From: an uncultured Rickettsiales bacterium | GTDB lineage: Bacteria > Pseudomonadota > Alphaproteobacteria > Rickettsiales > UBA1997 | Assembly: GCA_944390875.1 (NCBI GenBank) | Contig: CALXRO010000014.1 | Span: forward strand, 1 to 9,159 | Length of the DNA: 9,159 nucleotides | Direction: 5' to 3' | Shown here: positions 1-6,883 of the stretch, in pieces | How the letters are laid out: each line of letters opens with the position of its first letter | How positions within the stretch are numbered: the first letter of the stretch is position 1 | Made by a program: the position numbers and the translations under genes | Notes under the pieces: generated by a model | Seen by the model: the letters and a program-made list of their open reading frames with translations, nothing else | Database searches by the model: none | What the model was told of the DNA's origin: nothing

Positions 1-201
1 AAAAGAAATGTAAGCTTTTGTATATGAAGATTTTTCTAAAATATTATTATAAATAGTCTTGAATTTTTACAAGATTTATTCATACCATACGAGTACTTTA
101 TGTATTAATGTACTCTACGATACTATGTAGTACGGAAAAATATTATTTATAATAATGTGTAAAAAAATTATAATAATATATTACAATACTTTTAGAAATC
201 C
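1..201. other. Gene-free left edge, A+T-rich
   Basis: About 200 bp downstream of the tRNA-Ser gene contain no reading frame that looks coding and no RNA gene I recognise. The stretch is mostly A and T. Its only visible structure is a cluster of GTAC-centred inverted repeats around 91-133 (listed separately) and a weak TCTTG/CAAGA inverted repeat at 57-74. The region may hold the 3' end and termination signal of the tRNA transcript, or an upstream region of a gene beyond the edge; nothing here decides between these. Confidence 0.6.
91..133. repeat. Nested GTAC-centred inverted repeats
   Basis: GAGTAC at 91-96 is the exact reverse complement of GTACTC at 110-115, with a 13-nt loop. CTAC at 115-118 can also pair with GTAG at 127-130, and GTAC recurs at 93-96, 110-113 and 130-133. 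The two hairpins share bases, so they are alternatives. The cluster is richer in G and C than its surroundings. It lies about 70 bp past the 3' end of the tRNA-Ser gene, so it could be a processing or termination structure, a protein-binding site, or chance. There is no T-run typical of an intrinsic terminator right after it on either strand. Confidence 0.35.
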
Positions 202-294
202 TGGCGGAGAAAGGGGGATTCGAACCCCCGATACCAGTTAACCCAGTATGCCTTCTTAGCAGGAAGGTGCTTTCAGCCTCTCAGCCATTTCTCC
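202..294 (-). tRNA. tRNA-Ser (anticodon GCU)
   Basis: Reading leftward from 294, the gene folds as a class II tRNA with a long variable arm, as expected for serine. The acceptor stem pairs GGAGAAA (294-288) with TTTCTCC (212-206), followed by a G discriminator at 205 and an encoded CCA at 204-202. The anticodon stem CCTTC/GAAGG (267-263 and 255-251) encloses loop CTGCTAA, giving anticodon GCU at 260-258, which reads AGC and AGU codons. The variable arm at 250-230 pairs ATACTGG with CTGGTAT through two G-U pairs. The T arm is GGGGG/CCCCC around TTCGAAT (229-213). The 3' CCA is genomically encoded. It lies 71 bp downstream of the Aas fusion gene on the same strand, so it may be co-transcribed or have its own promoter; a GATAAT box sits just upstream at 306-301, but there is no good -35 box. 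Confidence 0.97.
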
Positions 295-298
295 AAAT

Positions 299-347
299 AT
301 ATTATCACAAATCGAACGATAATATTTTTTATAATAATAAAAATATT
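299..347 (-). repeat. Two overlapping hairpins between aas and tRNA-Ser
   Basis: Two perfect inverted repeats overlap in the 71-bp gap. One pairs ATATTATC (299-306) with GATAATAT (318-325) around an 11-nt loop. The other pairs AATATTTTT (321-329) with AAAAATATT (339-347) around a 9-nt loop. They share 321-325, so only one can form at a time. Both follow the stop codon of the upstream gene on the minus strand and precede the mature tRNA 5' end. They could help end the aas message or guide tRNA processing. The stems are almost pure A/T and no clean U-run follows on the minus strand, so a classical intrinsic terminator is not well supported. Confidence 0.35.
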
Positions 348-365
348 AATTAAATAAACAATACT

Positions 366-3300
366 CTAACTTAATATTATCCTCTCTAATTCAACATAAT
401 TTATCTTACCATTACCAAGAAGAGGAATATTTTCCATATATCTAGCTATTCTTGGTATAGATATTTCTGATAAACCTTCATGTTTGAAAAATTGAGTAAT
501 TTCGATAATTTTTGCTTCTTTTCTATCTGTTATTATGACTAGTTTTTCTCCTTTTTTATCATCTTTTTCCGCAATAATTGCATTAGTAGAACCTTTCCAT
601 ACCTTATTAACTTCACTTTCAACCATTGCCATAGAAACCATTTCACCAGCAATTTTAGCAAATCTTTTAATTCTACCTATAATCGTTATATAACCATCTT
701 CATCTATTTCAACTATATCCCCAGTATCATACTTACCATCTTTAGGTGGTACTATAACACCAGGATTATCTTCTTTTAAATATCCAAGCATTACATTATC
801 GCCACTAACTACCAATTTACCACCATTATCAATACTTTCAATAGGTTCAAGTTCACATTTTAGACCAGGTACAGCACGTCCGACCGACCAATCTTTATTT
901 TTCATAGGACTATTAAAAGATATTATTGGGGATGTTTCTGTGGTACCATAACCTTCAAATATTCTAACTCCAAAACGTGTCATCCATACTGAACGATTTG
1001 ATTCAGTTAATTTTTCACCACCAATTGCTATAAATTTTAAACTATAAAAATCATATGGATTTGCATACTTAGCATATCTTTCAAGAAAAGTATTAGTACC
1101 AAACATTATGGTTGAATTTGTCCTATATATTAATTCAGGAATTATTCTATAGTGTAATGGGGAAGGATACATAAATACCTTAGAGCCACTTGCAAGACTT
1201 ATTAAAGTACCACCTAAACCAAAACTATGAAATAATGGTAAAGCTACAAATACTTTGTCTGTTGATTTAAATAAAATTGAAGTAGAAAGTTGAATCCTAT
1301 TCGCATTTAAATTTTTGTGGCTTAAAACTACGCCTTTTGGTGATCCTTCAGACCCAGATGTAAATAGAACAACTGCAGGATTTTTATAATCTAATTTTCC
1401 CTTATTCAACTTTTTATAATAAAATTTTGGTGCAAAATTATATAAAATACCACGAATCTTATCGCTAAATTTTATTTTTGTTAACTCATCTTCCATTATT
1501 ATAACTTTGATATCAGATTTCTCTATTGCTTCAATTATTTGTTCCAATTTTCCTTTTTCTATAAATTTCTTCGAAGTAAAGACATATCTAATTTTTGTCA
1601 TTTTACAAGCTGATATTATATTTTTAATTCCGGCTGAAAAATTTAACATAACAGGTATTCTATTTCTAAGTTGTAGAGCTAAAAATAATAGGACAGTTGC
1701 ACTTGAATTAGGTAAAAATACACCAATATATTCTTGATTTTCCGTAAATCTTGATAAATAATTACCGATTACAAAACCTTTTAAAAACATATCACTATAT
1801 GTCATTGGATTAAAATTTATATCTTCTAACATAACATGATTTCCACCAAATGTCTTCCTGCATTTTAATATTGCTTCAACTATTGTTTCTTCCGATTTTT
1901 CAGTATTATAGAATAAATCTATCATTATATTATAGAGTTTATTACCAGCTTCAACTCTTTTTTGTCTTGCTGTCAAACCATCTTTTAAAGTGATTTTTTT
2001 AGATGGTAAAATTGACAAAGTTATTTCAGGAAATAATCTTCTTTTTACTTTATTTTTTAATCTTGAAAATACAGAAAACTGCGCCCCTTCTATTCTTATA
2101 GGTATTATATCTGCGCCAGTTTTTTCTGCTATCATTGCTGGTCCTTCATATATTTTCATCATAGCACCTGTTGTTGTAATTCTACCTTCAGGAAATATCA
2201 TTACTTTTTTACCATTTTTTACTATGTTAATTAAACTTTTAAGTGCCATCGGACTACCAGAATCAATAGGGAAGCTTTGTGCTAATCTTAAAAAAGGTTT
2301 AACCCACCATACTTTTCCATATTTTTTTTCATATGCAAAACTTAAACCATCGTCTATAAACAAAACCATTAAGACAACATCTAAAAATGACTGATGATTT
2401 GCAATAACAACAGCTTTTCTTCCTTCAACTTTATCATAATTTTCTAAACCATTAACTTTTACTTTAAATAAATAAGCAATTACCCACTTAGCAAATAAAA
2501 ATAAAAATTGTTTTGGTAATGTATATAAAAGATAACAACCAACTATTAAATTTGCTAAAGATATAAATAAAAATATATCAACATTGCAGAAATTAATTTT
2601 TGAAAAACTATAAAAAAATATTTCAGCCGTTATTATAAATGCAGCAGTTATAAAATTTACAGCAGCAAAAATTCTTGCTCTATTTTTTGTTTTTGTGTTT
2701 TTTTGTATACTAGAATACAGAGGAACTATATATATTCCAGCTGCAATACCTATTATAAATAAATCTAAAAATGTTCTAAAATTTGACCAAACAGATAAAA
2801 AGCTTATTACGTCAATCACTTGAAAATTATTAGCATCTAAACCATTTAGATACAATTTAAAAGTAAAAATTGTAATCAATATTGCAGTTAAAGGGCTAAA
2901 ACCAGCTTTTATTTTTTCATCAAATATTTTATTACATAACATACAACCTAAAACCATACTAAATAAAAAAGATGCAATTAATAAAAAACCTATAAATAAG
3001 CTATGGTTTACCGATTCTACAGCAAAAAATATTAGTTGATTTAAAATTATTGTGGTTACAAACCAAAACCATCCTATTCCAAAAGTTGGGAAGAATATAT
3101 ACGATCTTCTTCTAATCAAACCAAGTGTCTTGACTAAAGATTTAGCTTGATTTTTATCAATTTTAATATTTTCATTTTGAATTTTATTTTTATATTCAAA
3201 CTTTTTTGATAATAGATAATTAATATAAGATATTATAACTAATATAACTGAAACAATTGCTATACCAAAATATTTTACCATACATAAATATGCAATTGAA

Positions 3301-3776
3301 ATTGATAATAAAACTGAGATAAAATATAATGATAAAACAACACCATTACTAGATAGTAATTTATTTTTTCCCATTATATCTGGAATATATGAATATTTTA
3401 GTGTACTAAATATAGCTGAAAAACAACCAATAATAAATAGACTTAAATACATTAAAAATATATTACCAAAAAATAAAAATATAGCAAATGCAGGATACAA
3501 AAAAAGTTCGTAGAGTTTAAGCCTATTAATTAAATAATTTTTATTATATTTATCAACAATTTGTCCACTTATACAAGATAAAAGCAATACAGGTATAAAA
3601 AATACGCAAGACATGTATAACATAATAAACTGTATACTTATATCAGAATTTTTATATAAAAAGTAATTAATAAGTATTAATAAAGAATTTCTTATAATAT
3701 TTTCATTTAGTGCGGTAAATAATTGTATGTAAAAAAAAGATAATTTACCAGAAATATTTTTTATTGTTTTAAACAT
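366..3776 (-). CDS. aas: LplT-Aas fusion: lysophospholipid flippase / acyltransferase / acyl-ACP synthetase
   Basis: This 1136-residue protein joins three modules that in E. coli are two genes, lplT and aas. Residues 1 to about 425 are a multi-pass MFS-type membrane domain resembling LplT, which moves lysophospholipids such as 2-acyl-glycerophosphoethanolamine inward across the inner membrane. Residues about 435-620 are a PlsC-type acyltransferase, with the catalytic HX4D motif at H461-D466, the glycerophosphate-binding FPEGR at 528-532, and IIPIRIEG at 557-564. Residues about 650-1136 are an AMP-forming acyl-ACP synthetase, with P-loop TSGSEGSPKG at 806-815, GYGTTE at 942-947, YDTGD at 1016-1020, and the C-terminal catalytic lysine probably K1124 in GNGKINY. 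Together the modules would import and re-acylate damaged or scavenged lysophospholipids. All key motifs look intact. The ATG at 3776 begins a plausible cytoplasmic N-terminus (MFKTIKN). It lies 40 bp after lysS, so the two are probably co-transcribed. No clear Shine-Dalgarno precedes it. Fusions of this layout are, as I recall, known in alphaproteobacteria. Confidence 0.93.
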   Translation of the reverse strand: MFKTIKNISGKLSFFYIQLFTALNENIIRNSLLILINYFLYKNSDISIQFIMLYMSCVFFIPVLLLSCISGQIVDKYNKNYLINRLKLYELFLYPAFAIFLFFGNIFLMYLSLFIIGCFSAIFSTLKYSYIPDIMGKNKLLSSNGVVLSLYFISVLLSISIAYLCMVKYFGIAIVSVILVIISYINYLLSKKFEYKNKIQNENIKIDKNQAKSLVKTLGLIRRRSYIFFPTFGIGWFWFVTTIILNQLIFFAVESVNHSLFIGFLLIASFLFSMVLGCMLCNKIFDEKIKAGFSPLTAILITIFTFKLYLNGLDANNFQVIDVISFLSVWSNFRTFLDLFIIGIAAGIYIVPLYSSIQKNTKTKNRARIFAAVNFITAAFIITAEIFFYSFSKINFCNVDIFLFISLANLIVGCYLLYTLPKQFLFLFAKWVIAYLFKVKVNGLENYDKVEGRKAVVIANHQSFLDVVLMVLFIDDGLSFAYEKKYGKVWWVKPFLRLAQSFPIDSGSPMALKSLINIVKNGKKVMIFPEGRITTTGAMMKIYEGPAMIAEKTGADIIPIRIEGAQFSVFSRLKNKVKRRLFPEITLSILPSKKITLKDGLTARQKRVEAGNKLYNIMIDLFYNTEKSEETIVEAILKCRKTFGGNHVMLEDINFNPMTYSDMFLKGFVIGNYLSRFTENQEYIGVFLPNSSATVLLFLALQLRNRIPVMLNFSAGIKNIISACKMTKIRYVFTSKKFIEKGKLEQIIEAIEKSDIKVIIMEDELTKIKFSDKIRGILYNFAPKFYYKKLNKGKLDYKNPAVVLFTSGSEGSPKGVVLSHKNLNANRIQLSTSILFKSTDKVFVALPLFHSFGLGGTLISLASGSKVFMYPSPLHYRIIPELIYRTNSTIMFGTNTFLERYAKYANPYDFYSLKFIAIGGEKLTESNRSVWMTRFGVRIFEGYGTTETSPIISFNSPMKNKDWSVGRAVPGLKCELEPIESIDNGGKLVVSGDNVMLGYLKEDNPGVIVPPKDGKYDTGDIVEIDEDGYITIIGRIKRFAKIAGEMVSMAMVESEVNKVWKGSTNAIIAEKDDKKGEKLVIITDRKEAKIIEITQFFKHEGLSEISIPRIARYMENIPLLGNGKINYVELERIILS

Positions 3777-3816
3777 AGTAAAATAACATTAAGATTAATT
3801 AAAAAAATAAATTAAA

Positions 3817-5319
3817 TTATAAATCTTCTTTTCTCAATTTCATTGTAGGAAAAGCTATAACATCTCTTATTATATCTTGATTTGTTAAAAACATCACGAG
3901 TCTATCTATTCCAACTCCAACTCCACCAAGCGGTGGCATACCAAATTCTACACAATGTAGAAAATTTTTATCCATAGGTTGTGCTTCATCATCAAATTCT
4001 CTGTGTAATTCTTGTTCACGAAGCCTGAAACCTTGATCTATTGGATCATTTAATTCACTATATGAATTAGCTAATTCTTTTTTTGCAATAAATAACTCAA
4101 ATCTTTCTACAAGACCTGGCTTATTCCTGTGTTTTTTTGTAAGAGGCGATATTTCAACAGGATGATCTATAATAAAAGTTGGTTGTATTAACTTCTCTTC
4201 ACATGTTTCTTCAAATAATTCAGCCAATAATTCGCCTTTTTCTTTCTTAATTTCTATATCGTCTTTATATTTTTTTAGTTCAACTATAACTTCATCTTTT
4301 GTTATTATATCTGGCTCAATATTCGCGTATTCTCGTAAAGCATCCCACATACTCAGTCTTTTCCAAGGTGTCTTATAATTTATCTCTAAGTCTTTAAATT
4401 TTATAACTGTATTACCATTGTTAATTTTTTTAACGATGGTTTCTATCATATTCTCTACTTGTTCCATTTGATAATTATAATCAGTATAAGCTTCATACCA
4501 TTCTATCATAGTAAATTCAGGATTATGAGTTGCATCACAACCTTCATTTCTGAAATTTTTAGCTATGTCAAAAACCTTTTCAAAACCACCAGCTATTAGT
4601 CTTTTTAAATAAAGTTCTGGACTTATTCTAAGAAATAAATCCATATCTAGAGAATTATGATGAGTTATAAAAGGTCTTGCGTTTGCGCCACCATATATAG
4701 GTTGTAAGGTTGGCGTTTCAACTTCAATAAAACCTTTTGAAATAAGATAATTCCTTATTTCATTTATTATAAATGACCTTTTTTTAAACACTTCTCTGAC
4801 TTCAGGATTCATAGTCATATCAATAAATCTTTGACGATATCTTAATTCCATATCATTTAAACCGTGAAATTTTTCTGGCATTGGAGCCAATGATTTTGAT
4901 AGCAATTTTATTTCTAAGCAATGTATACTAATTTCACCGGTTTTTGTTTTAAAAACAAAACCTCTAACTCCAATAAAATCGCCAATATCAAGGTTTGATA
5001 AAAGATTGTTTTCTTCTTCGGTTAATTCAGGTTTTTGCAAATATATTTGTATTCTGCCGGTTTCGTCGTGTATGTCATAAAATGCAGCTTTGCCCATTTT
5101 TCTTCGTAACATAAGCCTTCCAGCAACTTGGTATATGTCATTCTCTTTATGTTCTTCGGCTTGTAAATTTTCATATTTTTTTATTAAATCAGCTGCATGT
5201 ATTTCTTGTTTATAAATATGAGGATATGGCTCTATATTTAAATTTCTAATATTTTCTAACTTTTTTAATTTTTGTTTATCTACTGTTTTTGAAATTTTTG
5301 TATATTCTTGGTACTCCAT
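3817..5319 (-). CDS. lysS: Lysyl-tRNA synthetase, class II
   Basis: This cytoplasmic enzyme attaches lysine to tRNA-Lys using ATP. The 500-residue length matches bacterial class II LysRS (about 500). Residues about 60-140 form the OB-fold anticodon-binding domain (VAGRLMLRRKMGKAAFYDIH). The catalytic domain carries motif 1 around 195-207 (KGFIEVETPTLQP), motif 2 beginning FRNEG at 256-260 with loop HNPEF at 265-269, and motif 3 at 465-476 (GGVGVGIDRLVM, arginine R473). The substrate-pocket segments HPVEISPLTKKHR (386-398) and SYSELNDPIDQ (419-429) are present. HPVEISPL with GLVERFELF resembles the Bacteroidetes/Chlamydia-style and eukaryotic forms more than the E. coli YPAEVSPL form. The start at 5319 is about 25 nt from a predicted transcription start and gives the usual short N-terminal helix. 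It is the first gene of a likely two-gene unit with the downstream Aas fusion. No obvious Shine-Dalgarno is present. Confidence 0.97.
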   Translation of the reverse strand: MEYQEYTKISKTVDKQKLKKLENIRNLNIEPYPHIYKQEIHAADLIKKYENLQAEEHKENDIYQVAGRLMLRRKMGKAAFYDIHDETGRIQIYLQKPELTEEENNLLSNLDIGDFIGVRGFVFKTKTGEISIHCLEIKLLSKSLAPMPEKFHGLNDMELRYRQRFIDMTMNPEVREVFKKRSFIINEIRNYLISKGFIEVETPTLQPIYGGANARPFITHHNSLDMDLFLRISPELYLKRLIAGGFEKVFDIAKNFRNEGCDATHNPEFTMIEWYEAYTDYNYQMEQVENMIETIVKKINNGNTVIKFKDLEINYKTPWKRLSMWDALREYANIEPDIITKDEVIVELKKYKDDIEIKKEKGELLAELFEETCEEKLIQPTFIIDHPVEISPLTKKHRNKPGLVERFELFIAKKELANSYSELNDPIDQGFRLREQELHREFDDEAQPMDKNFLHCVEFGMPPLGGVGVGIDRLVMFLTNQDIIRDVIAFPTMKLRKEDL

Positions 5320-5350
5320 TTTTAAAAATATTAAAGTTGCTATTTGTTAG

Positions 5351-5378
5351 ATTATATTATACATGTATAGAAAAGCAA
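5351..5378 (-). promoter_or_regulatory. Predicted sigma-70-type promoter of lysS-aas
   Basis: On the minus strand, TTGCTT (5378-5373) is followed after 16 nt by a perfect TATAAT (5356-5351). This puts transcription start near 5344 and leaves a leader of about 25 nt before the lysS ATG. A second TATAAT at 5361-5356 overlaps the first but would leave only 11 nt of spacer. The -35 box matches TTGACA at four of six positions. Very A+T-rich DNA produces TATAAT by chance, so the call rests mainly on spacing and position. Confidence 0.5.
5358..5369. promoter_or_regulatory. 12-bp palindrome in the lysS promoter spacer
   Basis: TATACATGTATA is a perfect 12-bp palindrome lying entirely between the predicted -35 and -10 boxes of the lysS promoter. 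That is a typical place for a repressor operator. Its core ACATGT contains C and G, so the symmetry is not only A/T repetition, but a 12-bp palindrome can still occur by chance in such DNA. No regulator is identified here. Confidence 0.3.
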
Positions 5379-5407
5379 GTTGATTATACCATAACAATTA
5401 TAAAAAA

Positions 5408-6769
5408 TTACAGTTTGCCAAAATTTTCTTCATAATCATATTTTATTTTTTTTCTTGATACAAATAAAGCTATAATATTCGGCAATGCCATAGATAGATA
5501 AAGTGTGTCGGAAACAGTGACAATTTCACTAAAATTATTCAACATTGCCATCAAAACTATAGTTATATGTATAATTATGAAAATAAAAGTACTTTTTGTA
5601 CCAAAAAAATATTGATATACATTCTGTGTATTAAATGTATTACTTAAACACAATGAAAAAGACATTAAAATAGTTATAACTGTAAAAACATAAGAAAACC
5701 ATGGAGCAACAGAGCTAAAAGCTTTTATCATTATGTTAATGCCATTTTCATCAATATCACCTACATAAGAATTTGTTAATACAACAATTATACCTGTAAT
5801 TAAACACATTAAACTAGCAAACAATGGGTTTAATGAACCTAATTGAGCTTCTTTTATAGGATTATTACTTTTTGTAGCAGCATATGGTGTCGTGTATGTG
5901 CCAAGACCAGATTCACAAGAATATATTCCTCTTCTTACACCTATAGATATTGCACCAATTATTCCGCCAGTAACTGACTTTAATTCAAAAGCCTCTTTAA
6001 TTATTGTTAATATTGCAAACGGTAGTCTTTTTATATTAAACATTACAATAATTATTGAAGATAATATATAAATACCACATGCTATAGGTATTGTCTTTTC
6101 AAATATTTTTGAAATTTTTGTTATTCCAAAATAAGCTATAGAAAGAAGTATTATATCAAAAATAATTGCTAAGAAAAAGCTAATATTCGTTAATGGTTCA
6201 AATTGTTTTAATGAATTAACAACATCTCCTATCTGATATATTTGATTACCAATTGATCCAAAAAAATATAAAATTCCATAAAGTGTTGATAAAAATATAC
6301 TAAGTTTAATAAAACCTTCATCTTTTAGAGAGTTTTTAATATAATTTATTGGCGCACATACAACTGTCTTTTTTTCAATATTAAATTCTCTATATTTTAC
6401 AGCTAATAATGTTTCTACAATTGCAACATTTGTAGTAAAAATAGTCATTAAAAACATCCAAAAAATAGCACCAGGACCACCTATACATACCGCAGTTGCT
6501 ACACCTGTTATACCTCCCATACCTATAACATATGACAGACTTGTAAAAAAAGCTTGCTTTAATGATATAAGACCATCATTATTTTTTTCTTTTAGATAAC
6601 TGTTTATACTTTGTTTTGATATTTTAAAAAATGGAAATTTTAAATAAAACGAGAAAAATATACCTAAAAAAATTAATAGTAAAACAAGTAGTGGAAAACC
6701 AAAAAATTCGTAAAACAATATATTTTCAAATATATTGCCAATATTAATTATAATTCCAATTATATCCAT
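5408..6769 (-). CDS. AGCS-family sodium:alanine/glycine symporter, divergent
   Basis: This 453-residue inner-membrane protein is hydrophobic throughout, with about 10-11 likely membrane helices. It matches the alanine-or-glycine:cation symporter family, which takes up small neutral amino acids with Na+ (LeuT-type fold). The family blocks visible are GMGGITGVATAV at 83-94, GGPGAIFWM at 97-105, LLAVKYRE at 121-128, and RRGIYSCESGLG at 279-290; the length is normal for the family. Some signature positions differ. The usual GTGN before (I/S)AGVATA is GMGG, EAGLG is ESGLG with PYAA in place of the usual HAA, and a normally acidic FIDT-like motif reads FASL at 317-320. Substrate or ion coupling may therefore differ from textbook members. 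The ATG at 6769 lies about 23 nt from a predicted transcription start. The gene is divergent from the repeat-protein/radA unit and lies 88 bp upstream of lysS on the same strand. Confidence 0.9.
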   Translation of the reverse strand: MDIIGIIINIGNIFENILFYEFFGFPLLVLLLIFLGIFFSFYLKFPFFKISKQSINSYLKEKNNDGLISLKQAFFTSLSYVIGMGGITGVATAVCIGGPGAIFWMFLMTIFTTNVAIVETLLAVKYREFNIEKKTVVCAPINYIKNSLKDEGFIKLSIFLSTLYGILYFFGSIGNQIYQIGDVVNSLKQFEPLTNISFFLAIIFDIILLSIAYFGITKISKIFEKTIPIACGIYILSSIIIVMFNIKRLPFAILTIIKEAFELKSVTGGIIGAISIGVRRGIYSCESGLGTYTTPYAATKSNNPIKEAQLGSLNPLFASLMCLITGIIVVLTNSYVGDIDENGINIMIKAFSSVAPWFSYVFTVITILMSFSLCLSNTFNTQNVYQYFFGTKSTFIFIIIHITIVLMAMLNNFSEIVTVSDTLYLSMALPNIIALFVSRKKIKYDYEENFGKL

Positions 6770-6798
6770 AAAATATAAATAATATAAATAATAAGCAT

Positions 6799-6827
6799 AT
6801 TATTAAAGATTTTTATGACTATGTCAA
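6799..6827 (-). promoter_or_regulatory. Predicted promoter of the AGCS symporter gene
   Basis: A perfect TTGACA -35 box (6827-6822) is followed after 17 nt by AATAAT (6804-6799), which matches TATAAT at five of six positions. Transcription would start near 6792, giving a leader of about 23 nt before the ATG at 6769. This is the best -35 match in the window. The box is the mirror partner of the -35 box of the opposite promoter. Confidence 0.6.
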
Positions 6828-6836
6828 CATATTGAC
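6823..6836. promoter_or_regulatory. Palindrome made of two back-to-back -35 boxes
   Basis: GTCAA-CATA-TTGAC is a 14-bp inverted repeat centred at 6829.5. Its left arm is the -35 box of the leftward symporter promoter and its right arm that of the rightward repeat-protein/radA promoter. Two RNA polymerases could hardly occupy both at once, so the units may compete or be switched together by one bound protein. Confidence 0.45.
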
Positions 6837-6859
6837 TGTTAGGTAAATTTAATTAAAAT
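6832..6859 (+). promoter_or_regulatory. Predicted promoter of the repeat-protein/radA unit
   Basis: TTGACT (6832-6837) is followed after 16 nt by TAAAAT (6854-6859); each matches the sigma-70 consensus at five of six positions. Transcription would start near 6866, about 18 nt before the ATG at 6884. No other good promoter is visible ahead of radA, so radA probably depends on this one. Confidence 0.55.
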
Positions 6860-6883
6860 AATCAAAAAAATAATATTACTGTT

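Noticed and set aside
57..80. Intrinsic terminator from TCTTG/CAAGA
   Set aside because: The stem has only five pairs, is A+T-rich and is followed by an interrupted T-run; no gene is known to end just before it on the plus strand.
301..329. Dedicated promoter for tRNA-Ser
   Set aside because: GATAAT at 306-301 is a fair -10 box, but no -35 match lies 16-18 nt upstream, and the box is part of an inverted repeat, so I did not list it as a promoter.
1507..2394. Open frames on the plus strand at 1507-1737 and 1990-2394
   Set aside because: They lie antisense to the acyltransferase and synthetase domains of the Aas fusion, whose motifs are intact, and their translations show no domain.
366..3776. 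Frameshift or misassembly joining lplT and aas
   Set aside because: The frame is continuous, the domains are complete, the linker around 420-440 is natural, and this fusion layout is known in the family.
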